Positions 45,625 to 53,873 of a stretch of DNA of 64,000 nucleotides are shown piece after piece. Location of the stretch: the NCBI RefSeq assembly GCF_036178845.1, contig NZ_CP108070.1:2294001-2358000 (forward strand), given 5' to 3'. The position numbers were made by a program, and so were the translations under genes. The notes below the pieces were generated by a model that was not told the DNA's origin, ran no database searches, and saw only the letters and a program-made list of their open reading frames with translations. The stretch's first letter is position 1, and each line of letters opens with the position of its first letter. The stretch comes from Streptomyces sp. NBC_00271. Its GTDB lineage: Bacteria > Actinomycetota > Actinomycetes > Streptomycetales > Streptomycetaceae.

Positions 45625-46776
45625 TCACTCCGTGTCGACCGGGTGCGGGGGGAGCTCGAAGCGCAGCAGGGCTCCGGTCAGGTGCGTGTGCAGGTCCGTC
45701 TCCGTCTCGATGTGGCGGACCTCGCCGCCGTCCTCGATCACGGTCTTCACCAGTTCCTCGATGACGTCGGGGACCTCGCGCAGGGCGTCTTGGCAGAGCG
45801 GGCACTGCTCCCCCGTGCGGGCGAGCAGCCCGTCGCGGTCGCAGACGACTCCCGGGGCGACGGCCTCCGCGTCCACGGCCAGCGTCCGGATCGCGGCCAG
45901 CGAGGCCGCCCACAGGGTGTCGTCGAGCCCGACCGTCGCGTGATGCTTGGTCGCGACGGCCTCGAGGATCTCGCCGACCAGTCGCTCCTGCTCCTGGTAG
46001 GCGCGGTCGGTGACAAGGACGCGTACCTTGTCCCGGATGTCGGCGGCGGTCGCGGTGTCGCGGTCGACGGTGAAGCGGCCGACGAGCCGGTCGTGCAGGT
46101 CACGGGGGAGGAACTCGATGAAGGCCGGTACCTGATAGGGGTGCCCGCCGATGGCCAGCAGATCGAAGCCCCCCTCCTTGAACAGGCGCTTGAGCTCGCC
46201 GATGAGGCGCCGGTAGTGCCTTTTGCTCAGTTCGTCGGCCCTGTGGCGGACCCGGACCTCGTCGAGCCCCGCGGCGTGCTCGGGCCCCCGCAGCGTCCGG
46301 TCGCGGATCGCCTCCAGCTCCCGGACCTCGTCGAGGTGGTACTCCCAGACCTGTGCGGTGACCTCGTCCACGACGACCGCGCAGGTGCGGTCGTACTCGT
46401 CGAGCACCGCCAGCATCGGACGGACGTAGGGGTCCGCGTCCACCACGACGCGTTCGTGGGTGGCGCGCGGCAGCCACACCTCCTCGTAGACGCCGTGGCC
46501 ACTGCAGGAGAAGACGACGACGGTCCCGGGCCGCTGGGGTTCCTCGCCGAGCCTCCGCTCGATCTTCGCGATGTCGTCGCGCAGCGAGATCCGTACGGCG
46601 TGCTCCAGCGAGCGGTCCTCCGCGAGCGGCCTGATCCCTTCCAGCAGACTGGCCAGCCGGGCCCGGTACGTACGGCGGCCGGGCCGGTCCGGTTCCACGG
46701 GAAGGTAGAGGGAGACGAACGGGAGCCCGTTCCCGCCGAGCCGGAGAATTCGGTCGACCTGCTCCTGCGTGATCAT
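45625..46776 (-). CDS. baeRF10-domain protein (bacterial eRF1-like family)
   Basis: 383 residues: start MITQEQVDRILRL, FVSLYLPVEPDRPG, RRTYRARLASLLEG, VVVFSCSGHGVYEEVWLP, VDADPYVRPMLAVLDEYDRTCAVVVDEV and ELSKRHYRRLIGELKRLFKEGGFDLLAIGGH. This is the release-factor-like fold annotated as baeRF10 in many actinobacteria. The middle DELSKRHYRR segment is where eRF1-type proteins carry a GGQ loop; no GGQ is present. A role on stalled ribosomes has been proposed for the group but not shown. ATG 46776 has GAGGAGCGG upstream. Confidence 0.78.
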   Translation of the reverse strand: MITQEQVDRILRLGGNGLPFVSLYLPVEPDRPGRRTYRARLASLLEGIRPLAEDRSLEHAVRISLRDDIAKIERRLGEEPQRPGTVVVFSCSGHGVYEEVWLPRATHERVVVDADPYVRPMLAVLDEYDRTCAVVVDEVTAQVWEYHLDEVRELEAIRDRTLRGPEHAAGLDEVRVRHRADELSKRHYRRLIGELKRLFKEGGFDLLAIGGHPYQVPAFIEFLPRDLHDRLVGRFTVDRDTATAADIRDKVRVLVTDRAYQEQERLVGEILEAVATKHHATVGLDDTLWAASLAAIRTLAVDAEAVAPGVVCDRDGLLARTGEQCPLCQDALREVPDVIEELVKTVIEDGGEVRHIETETDLHTHLTGALLRFELPPHPVDTE

Positions 46777-46909
46777 CGCCGCTCCTCGCCGCTCCTCGGG
46801 CCTTGCGCCACCCCTCCAGGTAACGCGGTGGGCGGCACACCGGCAAACGCGGCGCAGGGGACAAGGTGAGCAGGAGGGGGTGACCCGGCACACCGGGCTC
46901 ACGGCGGGC

Positions 46910-46927
46910 TGAGCCATTGGTACGGTC
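46910..46927 (+). promoter_or_regulatory. TGAGCC-type inverted repeat upstream of the Lrp/AsnC gene
   Basis: TGAGCCATTGGTACGGTC, 16/18 identical to the site at 45569. GGCTCA at 46896-46901 forms an inverted pair with TGAGCC at 46910-46915, 8 bases apart. Lrp/AsnC proteins typically regulate their own gene, and this lies about 40 bp before the start. Confidence 0.42.
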
Positions 46928-46966
46928 GAAGAAGATCAGCCCAGGCGGCAGGGAGGCCGGTGGATC

Positions 46967-47443
46967 ATGGCCGTGGACGAACTCGACACCCGCATCCTGC
47001 GGCTGCTGCTGGAGCAGCCGCGTACCAGCGTGCGCGAGTACGCCCGCACGCTCGGTGTCGCCCGCGGCACGCTCCAGGCCCGCCTCGACCGGCTGGAGCG
47101 GGACGGGGTGATCACCGGTACGGGCCCCTCGCTGTCCCCCGCGGCGCTCGGCCACCCCGTCCTCGCCTTCGTGCACATCGAGGTCACGCAGGGCCACCTC
47201 GACGAGGTCGGCGAGGCGCTGGCCGCCGTACCGGAGATCATCGAGGCGTTCTCGATCACGGGCGGCGGCGATCTGCTCACCCGGGTCGTGGCGCGCGACA
47301 ACGCCCACCTGGAGGACGTGATCCAGGCGCTCATCAGCATGCCCGGTGTCGTCCGCACCCGCACCGAGGTGGCCCTGCGCGAGCGGGTTCCGCACCGGGT
47401 GCTGCCGCTGGTGGAGTCGATCGGGCGTGCAGCCAGAAGCTGA
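46967..47443 (+). CDS. Lrp/AsnC-family transcriptional regulator
   Basis: 158 residues. The N-terminal winged helix (MAVDELDTRILRLLLEQPRTSVREYARTLGVARGTLQARLDRLERDGVI) is classical Lrp/AsnC. The C-terminal RAM domain (LAFVHIEVTQGHLDEVGEALA, VARDNAHLEDVIQALISMPGVVRTRTEVAL) senses amino acids or related ligands. Start ATG with GGAGGCCGG upstream. The TGAGCC-type palindrome in its promoter is a candidate autoregulatory site and also occurs near the FUSC gene. Confidence 0.9.
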   Translation: MAVDELDTRILRLLLEQPRTSVREYARTLGVARGTLQARLDRLERDGVITGTGPSLSPAALGHPVLAFVHIEVTQGHLDEVGEALAAVPEIIEAFSITGGGDLLTRVVARDNAHLEDVIQALISMPGVVRTRTEVALRERVPHRVLPLVESIGRAARS

Positions 47444-47499
47444 CGGGTGGCACAGGGGTGATCGGCCGCGCTCGGCCCTCGCTTGGCATCCTGGACCCC

Positions 47500-48195
47500 A
47501 TGAGCACTCTCGGCCGCACCTCGGTCATCTTCGATCTCGACGGCACACTCGTGGACAGCGAGCCGAACTATTTCGAGGCCGGCCGCCAGACGCTCGCCGA
47601 GCAGGGCATCACCGACTTCACCTGGGCCGAGCACGAGCGCTACGTCGGTATCAGCACCCGGGAGACGGTGGCGCTCTGGCAGGAGCGCTACGGCTTGCGG
47701 CCCCCGCTGGACGCCCTGCTCGCCGACATGAACCGCCGCTATCTGGAGCTGGCACGCGCCGCCACGCACGTGTACCCGGAGATGCGGAAGTTCGTGGAAC
47801 TGCTGGCCGCCGAGGGCGCCTCGATGGCCGTGGCCTCGGGCTCCTCGCCCGCCGCCATCGAGGCGATCCTGACGGGCACCGGCCTGGCCGCCCATCTGAC
47901 GACCGTCGTCTCGGCCGACGAGGTCGCGCACGGCAAGCCCGCCCCGGACGTCTTCCTCGAGGCGGCGCGCCGTCTGGAGGCCGACCCGGCGGACTGCGTG
48001 GTCCTGGAGGACGCCGCTCCGGGCGCCGCCGCCGCACACGCGGCCGGGATGCGCTGCATCGCCGTCCCGTACGTCGCCGCACAGGCCGACGACCCGGAGT
48101 TCGCCACGGCAGGGCTGCTCCTGCGCGGCGGTCAGCGCGAGTTCACCGCACAGACCGCGTGCGACTGGCTCACTCGCCCGGCCTCGGCTTCCTGA
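47500..48195 (+). CDS. HAD-superfamily hydrolase (beta-phosphoglucomutase/phosphatase-like)
   Basis: 231 residues. Motif I FDLDGTLVDSEPNYFEAG contains the nucleophile Asp, motif II is VASGSSPAAIE, motif III has the Lys in HGKPAPDVFLEAA, and motif IV is VVLEDAAPGAAAAHAAGM with the acidic pair. The helical cap (about 18-80) is of the type seen in phosphoglycolate phosphatase and beta-PGM. Substrate unknown. ATG 47500 (MSTLGRTSVIF) has no strong ribosome binding site; it lies 56 bp after the Lrp gene and could be co-transcribed with it. Confidence 0.88.
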   Translation: MSTLGRTSVIFDLDGTLVDSEPNYFEAGRQTLAEQGITDFTWAEHERYVGISTRETVALWQERYGLRPPLDALLADMNRRYLELARAATHVYPEMRKFVELLAAEGASMAVASGSSPAAIEAILTGTGLAAHLTTVVSADEVAHGKPAPDVFLEAARRLEADPADCVVLEDAAPGAAAAHAAGMRCIAVPYVAAQADDPEFATAGLLLRGGQREFTAQTACDWLTRPASAS

Positions 48196-48261
48196 GCCGC
48201 GGCCACGGCTCGACTGCTTGCCGTGTCCGGTGTCGGCTCAGGAGACGTCCGTCGAAGGAGG

Positions 48262-48580
48262 TGTCAGGTGTCGTCGCCGAGCTCGGCCCCGAGGTGTCGG
48301 ACTGGGACGTCGGCGACGAGGTGTACGGGCTGATCCCGTTCACCGCCAAGCCGGCCCGGCTCGACCACGACCACGCGACGATGGGCACCCGCTCGCTGCC
48401 GCTGCCGTCGAGGCTGTCGGTCCAGGTCGCGTCCCAGTCCAGTTCGTCCGGCGTGATGGACGCGGACCGCACCCCGACCAGGACCTCTCCCCGGCCCGGC
48501 ACCGGACGCGGGGCGATCTCGTACGTCAGCTGCTCGGGGCCGCCCCGTCGGTGGCCGCGCACCGCGTGCATGGTGTCCAT
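48262..48580. pseudogene. MDR-type NAD(P)-dependent oxidoreductase ruin with an internal inversion
   Basis: The minus strand from ATG 48580 reads MHAVRGHRRGGPEQLTYE, RPVPGRGEVLVGV and SITPDELDWDATWTD, ending near RVPIV at about 48375; this is a normal N-terminus of a zinc-independent quinone-oxidoreductase-type MDR protein, with its GGGAGG ribosome binding site intact. In intact relatives the next block is HEVSGVVAELGPEV...VGDEVYGLIPF. That block is present, but on the plus strand (48262-48350). So about 100 bp has been inverted, and the remaining C-terminal two thirds of the gene is missing. It lies just downstream of xdhC. Confidence 0.78.
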
Positions 48581-48679
48581 TCCAACCTCCCAGGTCGCGC
48601 CGGCCGGGCACCGGCGGTACCTCCAGGGTGGTCGACCCGCGCACCTCGCGCTTGAGTCCTTCGACCGCACGCGCCTTTC

Positions 48680-49924
48680 TCAGGCTGCCTCCCGCGCCCG
48701 CGCCGCACCGGTCCCCCGCCCGCCCCCGTCACGGTGGATCGGTGTTCTGGAGCCGGTCAGTGGAGCGCCTGTCCCGCCCTCCCGGGCCGCGACGATCTCC
48801 GCCGCGATGGACAGCGCGGTCTCCTCCGGCGTACGGGCCCCGAGGTCGAGCCCGATCGGAGATCTCAGGCGGGCCAACTCCCGCTCACCGAGGCCGACTT
48901 CGCGCAGCCGCCGCTCACGGTCCTCGTGCGTGCGGCGTGACCCCATGGCGCCGACGAACGCCACCGGCAACCGCAGGGCCGCCTCCAGCAGTGGTACGTC
49001 GAACTTGGCGTCGTGGGTGAGCACGCACAGGACCGTGCGGTCGTCGGTCACGGTGCGTCGGAGGTAGCGGTGCGGCCAGTCGACCACGATCTCGTCGGCG
49101 TCGGGGAAGCGGACCCGGGTGGCGAAGACCGGGCGGGCGTCGCACACGGTCACGTGATAGCCGAGGAACCTGCCCACCCGTACCAGCGCCGTCGCGAAGT
49201 CCACGGCGCCGAAGACGATCATTCGGGGCGGTGGCACGCTCGACTCGACGAGCAGGGTCACGCCACCCGGGCAGCGCGCGCCGTCCTCCGACAGTTCGAG
49301 GGTGCCGGTGCGGCCCGCCGCCAGCAGGGCACGAGCCTCGGCCACCGCCGTGCGGTCCAGCTCCGGCCGACCGCCGAGGCTCCCCTCGTGGGAGACGCCC
49401 GGGCCGCCCGCGTACGACGTGGACGTCCCGGAGGAGTCGAACGAGCCGGAGGAGTCGGACGAGCCGGAGGAGTCGGACGAGCCGTCGGGGCGGACGAACA
49501 GCACCCTCCCCAGCAGTTCCGCCGGTCCCCGGGCCACCCGGGCGACGGCCGCCGCCTCGCCCCGGGACGCGGCCGCCAGCGCCGCCGCGTACACCGGCCG
49601 CTCAGCCGCGTCCGCGCGCACCGGGGTGACCAGGACCTCGATGACCCCGCCGCAGGTCAGCCCCACCGCGAAGGCGTCCTCGTCGCTGTAGCCGAACCGT
49701 TCCCGCACCGTGCGGCCGTCCTGGAGGGCCTGGACGCACAGGTCGTACACGGCGCCTTCGACACAGCCGCCGGAGACCGAGCCGATGGCCGTGCCGCCGC
49801 TGTCGACCGCGAGGGCGGCGCCGGGGCCGCGCGGGGCGCTGCCGCCGACGCTCACGACGGTGGCGACGGCGAAGTCCCGGCCCTCCTCGGCCCACCGGTT
49901 CAGCTCGTCGGCGATGTCAAGCAT
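48680..49924 (-). CDS. XdhC-family molybdenum cofactor insertion factor (PaoD/XdhC-like)
   Basis: 414 residues. The XdhC N-terminal domain (about 1-75; GRDFAVATVVSVGGSAPRGPGAALAV and GGCVEGAVYDLC) and C-terminal Rossmann-like domain (about 230-370; RMIVFGAVDFATALVRVGRFLG and VVDWPHRYL) are both present. These proteins bind and sulfurate the molybdenum cofactor for the enzyme encoded upstream. A Ser/Asp/Gly-rich linker encoded by 18-bp repeats (49431-49484) separates the domains. Start ATG 49924 overlaps the end of the Mo-subunit gene by 8 bases, indicating coupling. Confidence 0.87.
   Translation of the reverse strand: MLDIADELNRWAEEGRDFAVATVVSVGGSAPRGPGAALAVDSGGTAIGSVSGGCVEGAVYDLCVQALQDGRTVRERFGYSDEDAFAVGLTCGGVIEVLVTPVRADAAERPVYAAALAAASRGEAAAVARVARGPAELLGRVLFVRPDGSSDSSGSSDSSGSFDSSGTSTSYAGGPGVSHEGSLGGRPELDRTAVAEARALLAAGRTGTLELSEDGARCPGGVTLLVESSVPPPRMIVFGAVDFATALVRVGRFLGYHVTVCDARPVFATRVRFPDADEIVVDWPHRYLRRTVTDDRTVLCVLTHDAKFDVPLLEAALRLPVAFVGAMGSRRTHEDRERRLREVGLGERELARLRSPIGLDLGARTPEETALSIAAEIVAAREGGTGAPLTGSRTPIHRDGGGRGTGAARAREAA
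49431..49484 (-). repeat. Three 18-bp tandem repeats in the xdhC linker
   Basis: Units at 49431, 49449 and 49467 of GAGGAGTCGRACGAGCCG (plus-strand reading; one base differs in the first). On the coding strand they give Gly-Ser-Ser/Phe-Asp-Ser-Ser units in the interdomain linker. Confidence 0.85.
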
Positions 49925-52067
49925 CCCGGTCCCCTCCCGTGCCCGCCAGCAGCACCCGGTCCGGGCGGATCGGCAGATTCCGGTGACGTACACCCGTCGC
50001 GTGCCAGACCGCGTTGGCGATCGCCGCCGCAGCTCCGACGACCCCGATCTCGCCGATGCCCTTGATGCCGACCGGGTCCCCGGGGTCGGGGTCGTCCACC
50101 CAGTCCGCCTCGATGTCGGGTACGTCGGCGTGCGCGGAGAAGTGGTAGCCGGCGAGGTCGGCGCCGACATGGCCGCCGCTGGCCCGGTCCCGGTGAGCCT
50201 CCTCGTGCAGGGCCATGGACAGGCCCCAGACCATGCCTCCGACGAACTGCCCGCGCGCGGTCAGCGGGTTGACGATCCGGCCGGCCGCGAAGATGCCGAG
50301 CATCCGCCGCACCCGCACCTCCCCGCTGGTGACATCGACGGCGACCTCGGCGAACTGGGCCCCGAAGGAGTGCCGTTCCTTCTGCTCCAGCGCGCCGACC
50401 GCCTGGGAGGTGTCCGAGCGTGCCGTGATCCCCTCCGGCGGAATGCCGCCGCCCAGGGCCAGCCGCTCGCGCAGCTCGTCCGCCGCGACCCTGATCGCCC
50501 AGGCCCACGAGCGGGTGCCCATCGAGCCGCCGGCGATCATCGCGAAGCCGAAGTCGCTGTCCGCGATGCGCATCCGGATGCGCTCCGGCGCCACCTCCAG
50601 CGCGTCCGCGGCGATCAGGGTGAGCGCGGTCCGGGCCCCGGTCCCGATGTCGGACGCGGTGATCCGTACGGTGAAGCTGCCGTCGGGCTCGGCCGTCACG
50701 GCCGCCGTGGACGGGGCGGACAGCACGGGGAACGTGGACGCGGCCGTGCCGGTCCCGAGCAGCCAGCGGCCCTCGCGGCGGACACCGGGACGCGGGTCAC
50801 GGTCCGCCCAGCGGAATCGGCGGGCCCCCTCCTCGAAGCACGCGAGCAGGTTGCGGCCGCTGAACGGCAGCCCGGAGACGGGGCCGACGGCCGGTTCGTT
50901 GCGGGCGCGCAGCGCGATCGGGTCGAGTCCGCACTTCTCGGCGAGTTCGTCGAGCGCGGACTCCAGCGCGAACGAGCCCGGGGCCTCGCCGGGCGCCCGC
51001 ATCCAGCTCGGGGTCGGCACGTCGAGCGGTACGACACGGGTCTGCGAGTAGTGCGCGTCGGAGTCGTACATCGCGCGCCCGTACTCGGCGGCCCGCTCGA
51101 CGAACTCGTACACCGTCGAGGTGAGGCACTCGGCCCGGTGGTCGAACGCGCGCAGTCGGCCGTCCGCGTCGGCGCCGAGCCTGACCCGCTGGGCCGTGGG
51201 GCTGCGGTAGCCGACGAGCGAGAACATCTGGCGGCGGGTCAGCACGACGCGCACGGGGCGCTGCAGGACGGTCGCGGCCATCGCGGCGGCGACCGAGTGC
51301 GGGCGGGTGCCCTTGGAGCCGAAGCCGCCGCCGACGTGTTCCGAGCGCACCCGCACCGACTGGGGGTCGAGCGAGAACAGCTTCGCGAGCTCGTCCGCCA
51401 CGAACCTGCTGCCCTGGTTGGAGTCGACGACCTCGAGCCGGCCGCCGTCCCAACGTGCGATCGCCGCGTGCGGCTCCATGGGGTTGTGGTGCTCCTCCGG
51501 AGTGCTGTACTCGGCGTCCACGACGACGGCGGACGCGGCGAGTTCGGCCTCCAGGTCGCCCTTTTGCGCGGCGGGGGCGCTCTCCGGCGCGTACACCCCG
51601 GGGAGGCCCGCGGCGAACGCGACGTCGGGCGGCTCCTCGTCGTACACGACGACGAGGGCCTCGGCGGCCTCCCTGGCCTGCTCGGGCGTCTCGGCGACGA
51701 CCAGCGCCACCGGCCAGCCGACGAACGGGACCCGGTCGTGCTGGAAGATCTGGGCGATCGGGTCGGGCGCCCCGAAGGCGTTCGTGTAGTCGCCGTTGAG
51801 ACGCGGGGCGTTCTCGTGGTGCAGGACGGCGACGACGCCCGGCATGGCGAGGACGGGCGCGGACTCCACCGCACGGATCCGGCCACGAGCCACGGTGGAC
51901 AACACCAGCCAGCCGTGGGCGAGTTCGGGATACGGGACCTCGCCCGCGTAGCGCGCCGCCCCGGTGACCTTGGCCACGCCCTCGACGCGGGTGTGGGCGG
52001 CGCCGACGGCCCCGAACGTCGCGGTCGCCGCCGTCGTCGCGGTCGTGGTCGCGGTCGTACCGGTCAT
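49917..52067 (-). CDS. Molybdenum-binding subunit of an aldehyde oxidoreductase (PaoC/XdhA-like)
   Basis: 716 residues of the molybdo-flavoenzyme large subunit: TRVEGVAKVTGAARYAGEV, the HHNPMEPHAAIARWDGG block, EHVGGGFGSKGTRPHSVAAA (Mo-pterin binding), GSFALESALDELAEKCGLDP, and the end segment KGIGEIGVVGAAAAIANAV, which carries the catalytic Glu. Gene order and subunit layout match E. coli PaoABC(D): 2Fe-2S, FAD/4Fe-4S, Mo, XdhC. It overlaps the FAD-subunit gene by 4 bases. Substrates of the group are aromatic aldehydes; no Tat signal is seen, so this version is probably cytoplasmic. Confidence 0.87.
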   Translation of the reverse strand: MTGTTATTTATTAATATFGAVGAAHTRVEGVAKVTGAARYAGEVPYPELAHGWLVLSTVARGRIRAVESAPVLAMPGVVAVLHHENAPRLNGDYTNAFGAPDPIAQIFQHDRVPFVGWPVALVVAETPEQAREAAEALVVVYDEEPPDVAFAAGLPGVYAPESAPAAQKGDLEAELAASAVVVDAEYSTPEEHHNPMEPHAAIARWDGGRLEVVDSNQGSRFVADELAKLFSLDPQSVRVRSEHVGGGFGSKGTRPHSVAAAMAATVLQRPVRVVLTRRQMFSLVGYRSPTAQRVRLGADADGRLRAFDHRAECLTSTVYEFVERAAEYGRAMYDSDAHYSQTRVVPLDVPTPSWMRAPGEAPGSFALESALDELAEKCGLDPIALRARNEPAVGPVSGLPFSGRNLLACFEEGARRFRWADRDPRPGVRREGRWLLGTGTAASTFPVLSAPSTAAVTAEPDGSFTVRITASDIGTGARTALTLIAADALEVAPERIRMRIADSDFGFAMIAGGSMGTRSWAWAIRVAADELRERLALGGGIPPEGITARSDTSQAVGALEQKERHSFGAQFAEVAVDVTSGEVRVRRMLGIFAAGRIVNPLTARGQFVGGMVWGLSMALHEEAHRDRASGGHVGADLAGYHFSAHADVPDIEADWVDDPDPGDPVGIKGIGEIGVVGAAAAIANAVWHATGVRHRNLPIRPDRVLLAGTGGDRDA

Positions 52068-53056
52068 CGGGCCGCCTCCTCGGTGAGTTCGGTCAGCATC
52101 GCCACGACGAGATTGCGCATCAGGGGCACCTTGTATCCGTTGTGGGGCAGCGTCCGGGCGGCCGCGAGCTCGGCGTCCGCGGCGGCGGCGAAGGCCTCGG
52201 CGCTCGCCGGTCCCCCGGTCAGCGCCCGTTCGGCCGCACGGGCCCGCCACGGCCGGGAGGCCACCGCCCCGAAGGCGAGGCGCACTTCGCGTACGACACC
52301 GTCATGGATGTCGAGGGCGGCGGCGATCGAACCGATCGCGAACGCGTACGAGGCGCGCTCGCGCACCTTGCGGTAGCGGGAGCGGGCGGCGACCGGGGCG
52401 GCCGGCAGGGTGACGCCGGTGATCAGCGCGCCGGGCGGCAGGGCGGTCTCCAGGTGCGGGGTGTCACCCACCGGCAGATAGAACTCGGAGAGCGGCAACT
52501 CCCCCGGCCCGTCCGCCGTTTCGTACGAGACGACGGCGTCGAAGGCGGTGAGGGCCACGGCCATGTCCGAGGGGTGCGTGGCCACGCAGTGCGTGGAGGC
52601 ACCGAGGATGGCGTGGTTGTGGTGCTCGCCCTCGACGGCCGGACAACCGCTGCCGGGGACCCGCTTGTTGCAGGGCTTCGCAAGATCGGTGAAGTAGCCG
52701 CAGCGGGTGCGCTGGAGCAGGTTTCCGCCGACGGTGGCCATGTTGCGCAGCTGACCGGAGGCCCCGGCCAGCACGGCCTGGGTCAACGCCGGGTAGTGGC
52801 GCCGCACGTCGGGATGGGCGGCGAGGTCGCTGTTGGTCACGGTGGCGCCGATCCGCAGCCCGCCGCTCCTTGTGAACTCGACCCGGTCGAGGGGGAGTTC
52901 ACGCACGTCGACGAGCCGGGCGGGCCGCTCCACCCCGCTCTTCATCAGGTCGACGAGATTGGTACCACCGCCGAGATAGCGCGCGTCCGGGTCGGCGCCC
53001 AGCAGCGCGACCGCGCCGGTGACGTCGTAGGCGCGCTCGTAGTCGAACTCCCTCAT
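52064..53056 (-). CDS. FAD-binding subunit of the aldehyde oxidoreductase (PaoB-like, with extra 4Fe-4S site)
   Basis: 330 residues of the CoxM/FAD-binding family: YLGGGTNLVDLMKSGVERPARLVDV (FAD pyrophosphate loop) and ASGQLRNMATVGGNLLQRTRC. It then has the insert typical of PaoB/YagS and 4-hydroxybenzoyl-CoA reductase beta: cysteines in RCGYF, PCNKR, GCPAVEG and THCVATHPSDMAVAL, which hold a [4Fe-4S] cluster in those enzymes. This distinguishes it from ordinary xanthine dehydrogenase. Start ATG 53056 overlaps the 2Fe-2S gene by 4 bases. Confidence 0.88.
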   Translation of the reverse strand: MREFDYERAYDVTGAVALLGADPDARYLGGGTNLVDLMKSGVERPARLVDVRELPLDRVEFTRSGGLRIGATVTNSDLAAHPDVRRHYPALTQAVLAGASGQLRNMATVGGNLLQRTRCGYFTDLAKPCNKRVPGSGCPAVEGEHHNHAILGASTHCVATHPSDMAVALTAFDAVVSYETADGPGELPLSEFYLPVGDTPHLETALPPGALITGVTLPAAPVAARSRYRKVRERASYAFAIGSIAAALDIHDGVVREVRLAFGAVASRPWRARAAERALTGGPASAEAFAAAADAELAAARTLPHNGYKVPLMRNLVVAMLTELTEEAAR

Positions 53057-53670
53057 GCCGCCGCCTCCTTGGTCTCGGACGACCGTGTATCGGACGACCG
53101 TGTATCGGACGACCGTGTATCGGACGACTGCGCCGCCCGTGCGACGGCCTGGACGATCGACACATACGCGCCGCACCGGCACAGGTTGCCGCTCATCCGC
53201 TCACGGATCTCCTCGGGCGTGAGCTGCGGAACTCCCGCTTCGGGCCGCACGTCCGCGGTCACGGCGCTCGGCCAGCCCGCCGCGTGCTCCTCGATCACCG
53301 CGAGGGCCGAACAGATCTGGCCGGGCGTGCAGTAGCCGCACTGGTAGCCGTCGAGGTCGAGGAAGGCCTGTTGCACGGGATGCAGCCGCTCACCGTCCGC
53401 CACCCCTTCGATGGTGGTGATCTCGCGTCCCTCGGCGGCGACGGCGAGTTGCAGACAGGAGACGGCCCGGCGTCCGTCGAGCAGCACCGTGCAGGCGCCG
53501 CACTGGCCCTGATCGCAGCCTTTCTTGGTACCGGTGAGATCGAGACGCTCACGCAGCGCGTCGAGCAGGGTGGTGCGATGGTCGACGGGCAGCGTGTACT
53601 TCTCGCCGTTGACGTGCAGGGTGATGGTGCTGGACGTCGAGGTCGTGGCGCTGGACGTCGTGGGGGCCAT
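53053..53670 (-). CDS. 2Fe-2S subunit of the aldehyde oxidoreductase (PaoA-like)
   Basis: 205 residues. The N-terminal plant-type ferredoxin domain ([20 protein letters not shown]) and C-terminal all-helical domain ([32 protein letters not shown]) supply the two [2Fe-2S] clusters. The first 14 residues are Thr/Ser-rich with no twin arginine, unlike exported PaoA. The C-terminal tail is SSDTR repeated four times, from a 15-bp tandem repeat. First gene of the operon; its promoter faces the TetR gene and the paired palindromes. Confidence 0.88.
   Translation of the reverse strand: MAPTTSSATTSTSSTITLHVNGEKYTLPVDHRTTLLDALRERLDLTGTKKGCDQGQCGACTVLLDGRRAVSCLQLAVAAEGREITTIEGVADGERLHPVQQAFLDLDGYQCGYCTPGQICSALAVIEEHAAGWPSAVTADVRPEAGVPQLTPEEIRERMSGNLCRCGAYVSIVQAVARAAQSSDTRSSDTRSSDTRSSETKEAAA
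53075..53130 (-). repeat. 15-bp tandem repeat at the 3' end of the 2Fe-2S gene
   Basis: Three exact copies plus a partial copy of TCGGACGACCGTGTA (plus strand) at 53075, 53090, 53105 and 53120. They encode the SSDTR tail of the protein in frame. Confidence 0.9.
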
Positions 53671-53782
53671 GATCAGCCTTCTTTCGCCTGTCTGAGGGGG
53701 AAAGGAAGTCGCGAGAGGGCCGGGAAAAGGGGGCACCGATGGTCCACACTGGCCGGATCCGGCGGTATGGTGAACCCTTAAG

Positions 53783-53826
53783 CGGACAGCTGTCCGTTCA
53801 CCTCGAACCTATCGGACAGCTGTCCG
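53783..53826. promoter_or_regulatory. Duplicated palindromic operator between the oxidoreductase operon and its TetR gene
   Basis: The perfect 14-bp palindrome CGGACAGCTGTCCG occurs at 53783-53796 and again at 53813-53826, centres exactly 30 bp apart (about three helical turns). Flanking bases extend this into a larger inverted repeat (TAAG...CTTA). The pair sits 113 bp before the 2Fe-2S gene start and 48 bp before the TetR start, ideal for a TetR protein repressing both directions. Confidence 0.85.
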
Positions 53827-53873
53827 CTTAGCAAGGTACTCGCCTGGGAGGGCGGAGGACGAAGGAGGCCCGA

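Noticed and set aside
44271..46869. Long plus-strand open frames across the FUSC and baeRF10 genes
   Set aside because: Both lie opposite well-recognised minus-strand genes and show no domain features.
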